Positions 1 through 8,496 of a stretch of 64,000 bases of DNA are shown piece after piece. Below the pieces are notes generated by a model, which saw nothing but the letters and a program-made list of their open reading frames with translations, searched no databases and was not told the DNA's origin. Both the position numbers and the translations under genes were made by a program. Source of the stretch: Bradyrhizobium diazoefficiens USDA 110 (lineage in GTDB: Bacteria > Pseudomonadota > Alphaproteobacteria > Rhizobiales > Xanthobacteraceae). Each line of letters starts with the position of its first letter. Within the stretch, counting starts at the first letter, position 1. The DNA is taken from contig NC_004463.1 of the NCBI RefSeq assembly GCF_000011365.1, forward strand, positions 496,001 through 560,000, read 5' to 3'.

Positions 1-634
1 CATCGAGCCGCGCCACGTCCATGTGGTCGGTGATCTGCTTGATGAAGGGCAGGAACAGCGAACGGTTGAGGCCGCCCTTGTAGAGATCCTCGGGCGCGAC
101 GTTGGAGGTTGCGACCACCACGGTGCCGAGCTCGAACAGCTTTGCGAACAGGCGGCCGAGGATCATCGCGTCCGCGATGTCGGTGACGTGGAATTCGTCG
201 AAGCAGAGCAGCCAGCTCTCCTCGAAGATCGCGTTCGCGGTCAGCGCGATGACGTCGCCGTCGGCGATCTCGCCGCGCGCGATGCTCTGGCGATAGTCGT
301 AGATGCGTTCGTGCACATCGGCCATGAACTCGTGGAAATGCGCGCGGTGCTTGTGCTCGACCGAGGAGTGCTGGAAGAACAGGTCCATCAGCATGGTCTT
401 GCCGCGGCCGACCTCGCCATGGATGTAGAGCCCGTGCGGCGCCTCGTCCTTGTCGCTGCTGAACAGACGGCTGAGCAGGCCCTGCTTGCGCTGCGGCTTG
501 TAGCTGCCGAGCCGCTGGTCGAGCGCCGCATAGGCTTCGGCGACTTCGGCCTGCGCGGCATCGGGCTCGATCGCGCCGTCGGCGATCTGGGCCTGATAGG
601 CCTCGCGGAATTGGGAACTGGGGGTCGAGAGCAT
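1..634 (-). CDS. zapE: Cell division protein ZapE (AFG1-like ATPase), 3' end beyond window
   Basis: P-loop ATPase of the AFG1/ZapE family, which in other proteobacteria associates with the divisome and affects Z-ring stability. The reverse strand reads from an ATG at 634 with no stop to base 1, so about 211 N-terminal residues are present and the C-terminus is missing. Visible motifs are a Walker A (HGEVGRGKTMLMD), a histidine-rich stretch after it (HKHRAHFHEFM) and a Walker B (LLCFDEFHVTDIADA), in the order and spacing typical of this family. The next gene upstream, thpR, is also on the minus strand after a short palindrome. The family call is secure; the divisome role is from family knowledge. 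Confidence 0.9.
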   Translation of the reverse strand, partial: MLSTPSSQFREAYQAQIADGAIEPDAAQAEVAEAYAALDQRLGSYKPQRKQGLLSRLFSSDKDEAPHGLYIHGEVGRGKTMLMDLFFQHSSVEHKHRAHFHEFMADVHERIYDYRQSIARGEIADGDVIALTANAIFEESWLLCFDEFHVTDIADAMILGRLFAKLFELGTVVVATSNVAPEDLYKGGLNRSLFLPFIKQITDHMDVARLD

Positions 635-704
635 GGCTCTTTACCGCCAGAGACGGACGGAAATTGCAAGCCGTGAATTGGTGTCAGGGGTATGCGAATA
701 TCCT

Positions 705-729
705 CCCTCTCCCCGCAGGCGGGGAGAGG
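705..729. repeat. Short perfect hairpin of the CTCTCCCC...GGGGAGAG repeat family
   Basis: Nine-base arms (706-714 and 721-729) enclose a six-base loop. The same arm chemistry recurs at 13110-13313, 18410-18431 and 37765-37880. It sits between thpR and zapE, both on the minus strand, and could affect read-through between them. There is no T-run, so it is not a classical terminator. Confidence 0.7.
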
Positions 730-736
730 TAAAGAC

Positions 737-1273
737 CTACTCACACAGCTCGTAGGCGTCCTCGACCACATACGGTCCGCCGCCGGTCGATGCACGGGAC
801 GAGAACAAGACAAAACGTTCGGCCATGAACGCCTTGCTCGGGAAGTAGCCGCGCAGCGACAGATAGTCGGCGACGTCACGGTCGGTGGCGTCGTGCAGTC
901 GCGCCAGCGTGACGTGCGGGATGAACTTGCGTCCCTCCGGATTAAGGCCGATCCGCTGCATCATCCGCTCGAGCTCGGCCTGCAATTCGATCAGCGGCTT
1001 GCTCGGCGCGATGGTGGCGACCACCGCGCGCGGCTTGCGGCCGCCGAAGCTCGTCAGCCCCTGCACCTTCACCTCGAACGGTTTGCGGTTGACGCGAAAC
1101 AGCATCGAGGCGATCTCGTTGGCGGAGACGCCGTCGATATCGCCGATGAAGCGCAAGGTGACGTGATAATTTTCGGGATCGATCCAGCGGGCGCCGGGAA
1201 GGCCGCCCCTCAAGTTGGAAAGCGTCTGGCCGATCTCGGCCGGGATTTCCAGACCAGTGAACAAACGCGGCAT
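737..1273 (-). CDS. thpR: RNA 2',3'-cyclic phosphodiesterase (2H phosphoesterase, ThpR/LigT family)
   Basis: Cytosolic 2H-superfamily phosphoesterase that opens 2',3'-cyclic phosphates on RNA and was historically called 2'-5' RNA ligase. The 178-residue product has the two diagnostic H-x-T-L signatures, YHVTLRFIGD near residue 37 and IPHVTLARL near residue 120, spaced as usual. The reading frame continues 18 codons upstream, but the start is placed at ATG 1273 because MPRLFTGLEIP is the conserved N-terminus of the family. It lies between zapE and the tesA-like gene on the same strand. The physiological substrate is unknown. Confidence 0.9.
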   Translation of the reverse strand: MPRLFTGLEIPAEIGQTLSNLRGGLPGARWIDPENYHVTLRFIGDIDGVSANEIASMLFRVNRKPFEVKVQGLTSFGGRKPRAVVATIAPSKPLIELQAELERMMQRIGLNPEGRKFIPHVTLARLHDATDRDVADYLSLRGYFPSKAFMAERFVLFSSRASTGGGPYVVEDAYELCE

Positions 1274-1447
1274 CGTTTCGCACTCCCGATGCTTGGGTAC
1301 GGTCCCTTGAAGCAGGACCTTATCCAAATTAGAGCCGGCGACGAATCACCGGTACCCTGATTCCTATCGCAGTTGTGTGACTCTGCGAAGCATCGCGCGG
1401 GCCACCCCGGGAAAACCCTGGGAATTAGGGTTAGCGTTGCCTGCTTT

Positions 1448-2092
1448 TCAACGGCGTTGCTCGCTTATGTTGCGCAGGAATGCCTCCACCGTGGGCATCA
1501 TGTTGCCGACGATGATGTCGACGCCCGCCGCGGTCGGGTGGATGCCGTCGGCCTGGTTGAGCTTGGCGTCGGCCGCAACGCCGTCGAGAAAGAACGGATA
1601 GAGCGGCACGTCGAATTGTTTCGCAAGATCCGGATAAATCGAATTGAAGCGCGCGGCGTAGTCGGCACCGTAATTCGGCGGCGCCAGCATGCCGCACAGC
1701 ATGACTGGAATCCCGCGTGCCTTCAGCCGCTGGACGATGTCGGTCAGCGCGGCGCGCGTCAGGCCGGGATCGATGCCGCGCAGCGCGTCGTTGGCGCCGA
1801 GCTCGACGATCACCCCCTCGGTTCCCTCGGGCACCGACCAGTCGAGCCGGTCGCGGCCGCCGGAGGCGGTGTCGCCGGACACCCCGGCATTGGTCATGCC
1901 GACCTCTATGCCTTTGGTCTGCAAGGCTTTTTGAAGTTTCGTGGGGAATGCCTCCTGTGCCGGGAGGCCGAGGCCGGCGCTCAAGGAATCGCCGAGGACC
2001 ACCAGCTTGATCGGTTGGGCGGCCGGCTGGGCCTGTGCCGACGCATTTGTCGCAATTGTCATCACGGCGAGCATCAACACGGCTATGTGCAT
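1448..2092 (-). CDS. tesA: GDSL-type arylesterase / acyl-CoA thioesterase I (TesA-like), exported
   Basis: SGNH hydrolase that cleaves aryl esters or acyl thioesters in the periplasm. From the ATG at 2092 the product has 214 residues, beginning with a hydrophobic signal segment ending near Ala-Ser-Ala (residue 19). The nucleophile is in LVVLGDSLSAGLG (Ser36). Block III is ELGANDALRG, and the Asp-His pair is in DGIHPTAAG close to the C-terminus. Upstream in-frame ATGs at 2149 and 2218 would overlap the divergent ABC gene and dilute the signal peptide, so 2092 is preferred. The head-to-head arrangement with a LolD-like ATPase and large FtsX permease matches the tesA-ybbA-ybbP arrangement of many proteobacteria. 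Confidence 0.88.
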   Translation of the reverse strand: MHIAVLMLAVMTIATNASAQAQPAAQPIKLVVLGDSLSAGLGLPAQEAFPTKLQKALQTKGIEVGMTNAGVSGDTASGGRDRLDWSVPEGTEGVIVELGANDALRGIDPGLTRAALTDIVQRLKARGIPVMLCGMLAPPNYGADYAARFNSIYPDLAKQFDVPLYPFFLDGVAADAKLNQADGIHPTAAGVDIIVGNMMPTVEAFLRNISEQRR

Positions 2093-2147
2093 GAACAATC
2101 CGTAACGCCTCTCGACCGCGCTATCGGAGTTGCCATATGACCGGACC

Positions 2148-2870
2148 ATGGACACTCGCATCGAATCCTCTTCGCTCGCCGGCACCACGCCGGACACCAT
2201 CGCCATCTCCAACGTCAATCTCTCATTGGGTACGGGCGCGGCACGCGTTCACATCCTCAAGGATATCAGCTTGCGGGTCGCCTCGGGCGAGACGATTGGC
2301 CTGATCGGCCCGTCAGGCTCGGGCAAATCGACGCTACTGATGGTGATGGCGGGGCTGGAGCGTCCTGATAGCGGAGAGGTGGTGGTGAACGGCACGCCTT
2401 TCAATGCCCTCGACGAGGACGCGCTCGCCCGCTTCCGCGGCCGCCAGGTCGGCATCGTCTTCCAGTCCTTCCATCTGATCCCGACCATGACGGCGCTGGA
2501 GAACGTCGCCGTGCCGCTCGAGCTTGCCGGCAATCCCGACGCCGCGAAACGCGCGGCGCAGGAGCTGCAATCGGTCGGGCTCGGCGACCGCCTGCATCAT
2601 TATCCGACGCAGCTTTCCGGCGGCGAGCAGCAGCGCGTCGCGCTCGCGCGCGCGCTGGCGCCCGATCCCGCGATCCTCGTCGCCGACGAGCCGACCGGCA
2701 ATCTCGACGAGGCGACGGGAAAACAGATCGTCGACCTGCTCTTCACCAAGCATGCCGAGCGCGGCATGACCCTGGTGCTGGTCACGCACGATTCCTCGCT
2801 CGCGCATCGCTGCGATCGCGTCATCCGCCTGCGCTCCGGGCGCATCGACACGCAGTCTGCGCCGGCATGA
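2148..2870 (+). CDS. ABC transporter ATP-binding protein (LolD/MacB/YbbA type)
   Basis: Cytoplasmic ATPase subunit of a type VII (MacB-like) ABC system, working with the FtsX-type permease that follows. The 240-residue product has Walker [10 protein letters not shown] (residues 54-62), the Q-loop region [19 protein letters not shown], signature [14 protein letters not shown], Walker [14 protein letters not shown] and the switch histidine in [14 protein letters not shown]. The in-frame TTG at 2130 is possible but ATG 2148 is the natural start. The stop overlaps the permease start by four bases (ATGA at 2867), indicating translational coupling. The closest named homologue type is YbbA; the substrate is unknown. 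Confidence 0.9.
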   Translation: MDTRIESSSLAGTTPDTIAISNVNLSLGTGAARVHILKDISLRVASGETIGLIGPSGSGKSTLLMVMAGLERPDSGEVVVNGTPFNALDEDALARFRGRQVGIVFQSFHLIPTMTALENVAVPLELAGNPDAAKRAAQELQSVGLGDRLHHYPTQLSGGEQQRVALARALAPDPAILVADEPTGNLDEATGKQIVDLLFTKHAERGMTLVLVTHDSSLAHRCDRVIRLRSGRIDTQSAPA

Positions 2871-5437
2871 GCGCCGCGGCCGAACCGTTCGTGCGGCCCA
2901 ACGCCGCCGCGTTGTCGCTGCGCTACGCCTTACGCGAATTGCGCGGAGGCCTGCGCGGCTTCTACGTCTTCATCGCCTGCATCGCGCTCGGCGTGATGGC
3001 GATTGCCGGCGTCGGCTCGGTGTCCGCGAGCCTCTCCGACGGCCTCGCCCGCGAAGGCCGCACGCTGCTCGGCGGCGACGTCTCCTTCGTGCTGTTCCAG
3101 CGCGAGGCCAAGCCCGAGGAAGTCGCCTTCCTGCGTTCGCGCGGCACCGTCTCGACCGCCGCGACCCTGCGCGGCATGGCGCGCTCGGCCGACGGCCAGC
3201 TCGCGCTGGTCGAGATGAAGGCGGTCGACGACACCTATCCGATGCTCGGCCAATTGACGCTGGCGCCACAGCTAGCGATGTCCGACATCCTTGCGGAGCG
3301 AGACGGCGCGTTCGGCGCGGCTGCCGATCCGACGCTGCTGGCGCGGCTCTCGCTCAAGACCGGCGACCGCGTCACCATCGGCTCGGCCACCTTCCAGATC
3401 CGCAGCACGGTCGAAGCCGAGCCCGACAAGCTCGCCGGCGGCATCGGCTTCGGCCCGCGCTTCCTGATCAGCGAGGCGGGCCTGCGGGCCACCGGCCTGA
3501 TCCAGCCCGGCAGCCTGGTGCGCTGGGTCTACCGGGTGAAGCTGCCCGATACCGCCAACAACGAGCGCGCGACCGACGCCTTCATCGCCGATGCGCGCAA
3601 CGCCGCGCCGCAGGCCGGCTGGGAAGTCCGCAGCCGCTCCAACGCCTCGCCGCAGCTCGAGCGCAACATCAGCCGCTTCACGCAGTTCCTGACGCTGGTC
3701 GGCCTCGCCGCGCTGCTGGTCGGCGGCGTCGGCGTCGCCAACGCGGTGAAGAGCCATATCGACCGGAAGCTCGAGGTGATCGCGGCCTTCAAGGCCGTCG
3801 GCGCCACGGGCCGCGACGTGTTCGGCATCTATCTCGCCCAGGTCATCCTGCTGGCCGCGATCGGGTCCGTGATCGGGCTCGCGCTCGGCGCCGCCATGCC
3901 CTTCGCCATCGTCGGTCTGTTCGGCAAGTTGCTGCCGCTGCCGGTGGTGCCGGCCGTGCATGCCGACGAGCTCGCGCTGTCCTTCGTCTACGGCCTTTTG
4001 ACCGCGCTCGCCTTCGGCCTGTGGCCGCTCGGACGGGTGCACGACGTGCCGGTCGCCGCACTGTTCCGCGACACCATCAGCTCCGAATGGCACCGGCCGC
4101 GCTGGAGCTATCTCGTGTTCATGGGCGTCGTGATCGCCCTGCTCGTCGCGGTCGTGATCGGCCTGTCCTTCGACAAGCGCATCGCGGCGGTGTTCGTGGC
4201 CTCCTCGGTCGTCGTGTTCGCGTTGCTGCGCGGCATCGCCGCCCTGCTGATGACGATCGCGCGGCGGATGCCGCGGACGCGGCTGCCGATGCTGCGGCTC
4301 GCGATCGCCAACATCCACCGGCCGGGCGCGCTGACGCCCTCGGTCGTGCTGTCGCTCGGCCTCGGGCTCGCCGTGCTCGTCACCATCACCCAGATCGACG
4401 GCAATCTGCGCCGGCAGTTCCTCGCGGCCCTGCCGGACCAGGCGCCGTCGTTCTTCTTCATCGACATTCCGAGCACGCAGGCGGCGCAGTTCGACGGCTA
4501 TCTGCGCCAGATCGCGCCCGGCGCCAAGGTCGAGGACGTGCCGATGCTGCGCGGGCGCATCGTCGCCGCACGCGGCGTCCGCGCCGAAGAGCTCAAGCCG
4601 ACGACCGATTCCGAGTGGGTGCTGCAAAGCGACCGCGGCCTCACCTATACCGGCGAGCTGCCGAAGGGCTCCAAGGTGGTCGAGGGCGAGTGGTGGAGCG
4701 CCGACTATTCCGGCCCGCCGCTGGTCTCGATGGAGAAGAAGATCGCCGACGGGCTCGGCCTCAAGCTCGGCGACGAGGTCGTGGTCAACGTGCTCGGCCG
4801 CGACATCCCGGCGAAGATCAGCAATCTGCGCAACATCGACTGGCAGGGGCTCGGCATCAATTTCGTCCTGGTGTTCTCGCCGAACGCCTTCAAGGGCGCG
4901 CCGCATACCCATATCGCGACGCTGACGGAAGCCGGCAGCAATGCCGAAGGCGACGGCAGGATCATCAAGCAGGTGGCCGACACCTACCCGATGGTGACGA
5001 GCGTGCGCGTGCGCGAGGTGATGGAGACGGTCGGCTCGGTCGTGACCAATCTTGCGCTGGCGATCCGCGGCGCGAGCGCCGTGACCCTGATCTCGGCGAT
5101 CCTGGTGCTGGGCGGGGCGCTCGCGGCCGGCCATCGCCACCGGGTCTACGATGCGGTGATCCTGAAGACGCTGGGCGCGACGCGGCTGCGGCTGCTCGGC
5201 GCCTATGCGCTCGAATACCTCCTGATCGGGCTCGCCACCGCGGTCTTCGGCGTGATCGCCGGCAGCATCGCCGCCTGGATGATCGTGACGCGGCTGATGA
5301 CGCTCAGCTTCGTCTGGCAGGCCGGCAGCGCGGCCGGCGTGGTCGTGGCCGCCCTGGTCGTCACCGTCGGGCTAGGGCTCGCCGGCACGCTCCTGGCGTT
5401 GAACAAAAAGCCCGCCACGGTGTTGCGGAATTTGTGA
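2867..5437 (+). CDS. Large FtsX-type ABC transporter permease (YbbP-like)
   Basis: Inner-membrane partner of the preceding ATPase. The 856-residue protein has an N-terminal membrane helix (about residues 30-52), a long periplasmic region, a first FtsX block of helices (about 270-400), further helices to about 470, a second periplasmic region and a C-terminal FtsX block (about 725-850). This is the ten-helix layout of YbbP-like permeases. Such pairs are thought to drive mechanotransmission or lipid/lipoprotein extraction rather than classic transport. The four-base overlap with the ATPase and divergence from tesA suggest a role with periplasmic acyl or lipid substrates, which is an inference. 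Confidence 0.88.
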   Translation: MSAAAEPFVRPNAAALSLRYALRELRGGLRGFYVFIACIALGVMAIAGVGSVSASLSDGLAREGRTLLGGDVSFVLFQREAKPEEVAFLRSRGTVSTAATLRGMARSADGQLALVEMKAVDDTYPMLGQLTLAPQLAMSDILAERDGAFGAAADPTLLARLSLKTGDRVTIGSATFQIRSTVEAEPDKLAGGIGFGPRFLISEAGLRATGLIQPGSLVRWVYRVKLPDTANNERATDAFIADARNAAPQAGWEVRSRSNASPQLERNISRFTQFLTLVGLAALLVGGVGVANAVKSHIDRKLEVIAAFKAVGATGRDVFGIYLAQVILLAAIGSVIGLALGAAMPFAIVGLFGKLLPLPVVPAVHADELALSFVYGLLTALAFGLWPLGRVHDVPVAALFRDTISSEWHRPRWSYLVFMGVVIALLVAVVIGLSFDKRIAAVFVASSVVVFALLRGIAALLMTIARRMPRTRLPMLRLAIANIHRPGALTPSVVLSLGLGLAVLVTITQIDGNLRRQFLAALPDQAPSFFFIDIPSTQAAQFDGYLRQIAPGAKVEDVPMLRGRIVAARGVRAEELKPTTDSEWVLQSDRGLTYTGELPKGSKVVEGEWWSADYSGPPLVSMEKKIADGLGLKLGDEVVVNVLGRDIPAKISNLRNIDWQGLGINFVLVFSPNAFKGAPHTHIATLTEAGSNAEGDGRIIKQVADTYPMVTSVRVREVMETVGSVVTNLALAIRGASAVTLISAILVLGGALAAGHRHRVYDAVILKTLGATRLRLLGAYALEYLLIGLATAVFGVIAGSIAAWMIVTRLMTLSFVWQAGSAAGVVVAALVVTVGLGLAGTLLALNKKPATVLRNL

Positions 5438-5706
5438 CAAAAGGTAGCGGGCCGCCGCGCGGGTGCGGAAACGCACGATTCTTGCGATTAACCACGTCCG
5501 CTCGCCAGGATTGCCGGCGAGGGCGACATTCGGCCGCGCGTGGACGGTTGCAGCGAATGTGTTAGTTTCCCACATATCCAATGGGTTCGGACCCCCGATT
5601 GTTAGCCAAAATTTAGTCGGCAGACATCGGTATCCGAGATAGAGTTTGACGAACCGGCGGCATGGCGACCCTCATGCCGGACCGGCCAACCAACGGGAAT
5701 TCGACC

Positions 5707-6498
5707 ATGTCGGACCTAGACCGTAACTACGCTTCTCCTTTCGGCAGGGCCGCCGGGCGTGTTGACGCCGCGACGGTCGATGCCGGCCTGCGCGCCTACA
5801 TGCTGCGCATATACAACTACATGAGCATTGGCCTCGCCATCACGGGCCTTGCCGCACTCGGCGTCTACATGGCCGCCGTGACCGACGTTCCGACCCCGGA
5901 AGCCGTCCGCGTCGGCAAGCTGTTCCTGACGCCGTTCGGCTATGCGATGTTCGTCAGCCCCCTGAAGTGGCTGTTCATGCTCGCGCCGCTCGCCATGGTG
6001 TTCGTGATCTCCGCTGGCATCAACCGTCTGGCGCCCTCGACCGCCCAGATCCTGTTCTGGGTGTTCTCGGCGCTGATGGGCATCTCGCTGTCGTCGATCT
6101 TCCTGGTGTTCACGCACACCTCGATCGTGCGGGTGTTCTTCATCACCGCGGCGACCTTCGGTGCGCTCAGCCTCTACGGCTACACCACCAAGCGTGACCT
6201 GACCGGGATGGGCTCGTTCCTGTTCATGGGCCTGATCGGCATCATCATCGCGAGCTTGGTGAACCTGTTCCTGGCGAGCTCGATGCTGCAGTTCATCGTG
6301 TCCGTGGTCGGCGTGCTGGTGTTCGCGGGCCTCACCGCCTGGGATACCCAGCGGCTGAAGAACGACTACATCTACGGCTACGCTGCGGCCGGCGGTGACA
6401 TCGCAGAGCGTGCGGCCATCACCGGCGCGCTGTCGCTGTACCTGAACTTCATCAACCTGTTCACGCTGCTCCTGCAGCTCCTCGGCCAGCGCGATTAA
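5707..6498 (+). CDS. Bax inhibitor-1 (BI-1/YccA) family membrane protein
   Basis: Multi-pass inner-membrane protein of the BI-1/TMBIM superfamily. Bacterial members act as pH-sensitive calcium leak channels or modulate FtsH (YccA). The 263-residue product has a short polar N-terminus and seven hydrophobic segments, ending with the family-typical AWDTQRLKNDYIYGY loop and a last helix rich in Leu/Asn/Phe. The frame is open from 5662, but ATG 5707 (MSDLDRNY) matches the conserved start and has a GGGAA ribosome-binding sequence about 8 bases upstream. It is monocistronic: a strong terminator follows 28 bases after the stop. The specific function in this organism is unknown. Confidence 0.9.
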   Translation: MSDLDRNYASPFGRAAGRVDAATVDAGLRAYMLRIYNYMSIGLAITGLAALGVYMAAVTDVPTPEAVRVGKLFLTPFGYAMFVSPLKWLFMLAPLAMVFVISAGINRLAPSTAQILFWVFSALMGISLSSIFLVFTHTSIVRVFFITAATFGALSLYGYTTKRDLTGMGSFLFMGLIGIIIASLVNLFLASSMLQFIVSVVGVLVFAGLTAWDTQRLKNDYIYGYAAAGGDIAERAAITGALSLYLNFINLFTLLLQLLGQRD

Positions 6499-6525
6499 GC
6501 GATCGACCAGAGAGAACGACATGAG

Positions 6526-6551
6526 CCCCGGCCGCAAGGCCGGGGTTTTTT
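6526..6551 (+). terminator. Rho-independent terminator of the BI-1 gene
   Basis: Perfect eight-base-pair GC stem (CCCCGGCC / GGCCGGGG) with a GCAA loop, followed by six T residues. Confidence 0.92.
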
Positions 6552-6578
6552 GTTAGGGCCGGGTGCCTCCACGAACAC

Positions 6579-6666
6579 CGTCATTGCGAGCGCAGCGAAG
6601 CAATCCAGAGTGCCTCCGCGGATGCATTTCTGGATTGCTTCGCCGCAAGGGCTCCTCGCAATGACG
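6579..6666. repeat. Intergenic palindrome, family A (CGTCATTGCGAGCGCAGC...), copy 1
   Basis: The ends CGTCATTGCGAG and CTCGCAATGACG are mutually complementary, and an inner pair (GAAGCAATCCAGA / TCTGGATTGCTTC) extends the stem, giving an 88-base imperfect palindrome. A second copy with the same ends and core is at 51276-51355. It lies between the BI-1 terminator and the acetyltransferase gene. Confidence 0.9.
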
Positions 6667-6726
6667 GAGTATATGGAAACGATGTTGCCTCTTCCGGCCG
6701 CCGCGGGAAGGCTCTAATCTTTCCCC

Positions 6727-7257
6727 ATGTCCGCACCTGAAATCAGGCCCACCCTTGAGGCCGACCTCCCCGCCATCACCGCCATCTACCAGCAGGCTGT
6801 CCGCGTGGGCACGGCGACGTTCGAGCTGGAGCCGCCGGATCTTGCCGAGATGACGCGGCGCTACCGCGCGCTGGTCGACGGCGGCTATCCCTATTTCGTC
6901 GCCATCCTCGACGGCCGCGTTGCCGGCTACGCCTATGCCGGCGTCTACCGGCCGCGGCCGGCCTATCGCTTCACGGTCGAGAACTCGATCTATCTCGACC
7001 CCTCCTTCCACCGCCGCGGCGTCGGCTCGTTGCTGCTGGAGCGGCTGATCGCCGAGTGCGAGGCGCGCGGCTTCCGCCAGATGATCGCGGTGATCGGCGA
7101 TTCCGCCAATGCCGGCTCGATCGGCGTGCACACCAAGGGCGGCTTCAGGATGATCGGCACGCATCCCAATGTCGGGCTGAAATTCGGCCGCTGGCTCGAC
7201 ACGGTGATGATGCAGCGCGAGCTCGGCGAGGGCGCCAGCACGGTGCCGGGGAAGTAA
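6727..7257 (+). CDS. GNAT family N-acetyltransferase (phosphinothricin acetyltransferase type)
   Basis: Cytosolic acetyl-CoA-dependent N-acetyltransferase of the PAT/YncA branch. The 176-residue product shows the N-terminal IRPTLEADLPAITAIYQQ block, the substrate-site VENSIYLDP strand and the acetyl-CoA pyrophosphate loop HRRGVGSLLLERLI, followed by the FRMIGTHPNVGLKFGRW stretch typical of methionine sulfoximine/phosphinothricin acetyltransferases. The natural substrate is likely an amino-acid analogue such as methionine sulfone or sulfoximine. It stands alone between two intergenic palindromes. Confidence 0.85.
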   Translation: MSAPEIRPTLEADLPAITAIYQQAVRVGTATFELEPPDLAEMTRRYRALVDGGYPYFVAILDGRVAGYAYAGVYRPRPAYRFTVENSIYLDPSFHRRGVGSLLLERLIAECEARGFRQMIAVIGDSANAGSIGVHTKGGFRMIGTHPNVGLKFGRWLDTVMMQRELGEGASTVPGK

Positions 7258-7269
7258 GCGTTTCTTCAT

Positions 7270-7365
7270 CGTCATTCCGGGGCGCGACGAAGTCGCGAGC
7301 CCGGAATCCATAACCACAGGCCGGGGTTATGGATTCCGGGCCTGTCGGCGCATCCCGGAATGACG
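7270..7365. repeat. Intergenic palindrome, family B (GTCATTCCGGG...CCCGGAATGAC), copy 1
   Basis: The ends GTCATTCCGG and CCGGAATGAC are complementary. Inside, GGAATCCATAACC and GGTTATGGATTCC form a second long stem. The same terminal motif recurs at seven other loci in the window. It lies between the convergent acetyltransferase and DUF2794 genes. Confidence 0.9.
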
Positions 7366-7376
7366 AGAGGAGTTTG

Positions 7377-7748
7377 CTACACCACGGCCAGCTTGCGATC
7401 GATCACCAGCAGCACGCGCTCGAGCTCGTGGCCGCGGCGCAGGATCAGGCCGGTCGCCGAGATCACGCTGTACATGCCCTGCTTGCGCGCGAGGCGCGGG
7501 TCCTTCTCGATGCGATAGATCGGCACTTCCGAGGCGCGGCGATAGACCGAGAACACCGCACGGTCCTTCAGGAAGTCGATGGCATAGTCGCGCCACTCGC
7601 CGTCGGCGACCATGCGGCCGTAGAGATTGAGAATTCGGCGCAGCTCGAGCCGGTTGAAGGTCACCTGGTTCGGCTGCGCATTCGCAGCGGGGGGACGCGC
7701 CGCCGCGCGCTGCTCGCTCGGATCGGCATCCTCCGACGTCAGACTCAT
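7377..7748 (-). CDS. DUF2794 domain-containing protein
   Basis: Small cytosolic protein of a conserved alphaproteobacterial family without known function. The 123-residue product has a variable polar N-terminus (residues 1-35, Ala/Pro rich) followed by the conserved core VTFNRLELRRILNLYGRMV, the YAIDFLKDRAVFSVYRR segment and a basic C-terminal part with ARKQGMYSVISATGLIL and RGHELERVL. The frame extends 47 codons further upstream into non-conserved Arg-rich sequence, so ATG 7748 is chosen. Family assignment is by recalled core motifs. No neighbour suggests a role. Confidence 0.8.
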   Translation of the reverse strand: MSLTSEDADPSEQRAAARPPAANAQPNQVTFNRLELRRILNLYGRMVADGEWRDYAIDFLKDRAVFSVYRRASEVPIYRIEKDPRLARKQGMYSVISATGLILRRGHELERVLLVIDRKLAVV

Positions 7749-7989
7749 GGAGCGCCTCCTGATCGCACGGCATGATCGCGTCCGCGAAAACCGTCCCCGG
7801 AACCGCGGATCATGACAATCGCATGATTGCGCCAACCGTTCCCCTCCGCAAGGGGCTCTCGAGGGCTGTTTGAAGAGCTCTCGGTGCAACCCATTGAACC
7901 GGGGGCGAATCGGAACACACGCAACGGTGGAACTCTGTCGCGACGAACCGTCACGGGATCGTTAGCAGGAATCATAGTATCGCCGCTTT

Positions 7990-8145
7990 TCCGCCCAGCG
8001 CCTGCCGCCCTGCACTGCGAAAAGAGCTGTGTGCGTTGACCCGGTCCTTTCGGTTCCGGATTCCTCAGCCCCCAGCCCCCCGGGGTCGACGGGATCGGGT
8101 CTGTACGCGCGACAAGGAGGGCCAACGCGAGTTGGTCCTTTTTTG
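7990..8145 (+). ncRNA. Candidate small structured RNA ending at a Rho-independent terminator
   Basis: No open frame precedes the terminator at 8119-8144, so something untranslated appears to end there. Bases 8029-8047 and about 8088-8110 are largely complementary (GCGT..TGACCCGGTCC against GATCGGGTCTGTACGC), forming a long interrupted rod-like helix closed by a GC-rich apical region. The 5' end is uncertain. An AT-rich TAGTAT at 7975-7980 could be a -10 element, but no good -35 is seen. The class is not recognised; a 6S-like rod is one possibility. Confidence is limited because no conservation can be checked here. Confidence 0.4.
8119..8144 (+). terminator. Rho-independent terminator of the candidate RNA
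   Basis: The stem GGGCCAAC / GTTGGTCC with a GCGA loop and one G-U pair is followed by a run of six T residues. There is no gene upstream on this strand between DUF2794 and this site. Confidence 0.75.
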
Positions 8146-8173
8146 TTTGTGTCGGGATGTTTCTTCCCCCGCT

Positions 8174-8279
8174 GTCATTCCGGGACGCGCGAAGCGCGGG
8201 CCCGGAATCCATCAATCCAAGGTTCCCAGTTGAGAAATGGATTCCGGGCTCGCGCCAAAGAGGCGCGCCCCGGAATGAC
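8174..8279. repeat. Intergenic palindrome, family B, copy 2
   Basis: The complementary ends GTCATTCCGGG and CCCGGAATGAC enclose an inner GGAATCCAT / ATGGATTCC stem, as in copy 1. Confidence 0.9.
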
Positions 8280-8323
8280 GAGGGACAAGATTTTTCCGAC
8301 ACGATCTTGCGTACGCTCTCTCC

Positions 8324-8450
8324 CCTCATCCTTCGCGCGGCGTCCCGAAGGATCGAGGCCCGAGCGGCATCAGCGGGGCCTTTCATGGTTCTCGCGGCGA
8401 TGCGCAGCATCGTCCGCCGCGCGCGCAAGGGGCGCGCTCCTCACCATGAG
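8324..8450. repeat. Compound palindrome with CATCCTTCG and TCATGGT arms
   Basis: Two nested hairpins: ATCCTTCG / CGAAGGAT at 8328-8353, and TCATGGT...ACCATGA spanning 8383-8449 with a GC-rich interior (ATGCGCAGCAT hairpin and GCGC tracts). It resembles a dispersed Bradyrhizobium intergenic repeat from memory. No second copy is present in this window. Confidence 0.6.
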
Positions 8451-8496
8451 GAGATAGAGCCAGACCGCGCATCAGGAAGAATGCGAAGCGTGCGCG

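Larger units (their letters stand above)
7749..8496. other. 748-base gene-free interval between DUF2794 and DUF1223 genes
   Basis: Neither strand carries a convincing coding frame. It holds, in order, the divergent upstream region of DUF2794 (7749-7980), a candidate structured RNA with its own terminator (about 7990-8145), a family-B palindrome (8174-8279) and another compound palindrome (about 8324-8450). Confidence 0.7.

Noticed and set aside
3272..5140. 622-codon minus-strand frame opposite the FtsX-type permease, and a 514-codon plus frame at 4021-5565
   Set aside because: Both overlap the well-supported permease gene; low-complexity Arg/Asp/His or Arg/Ala translations.
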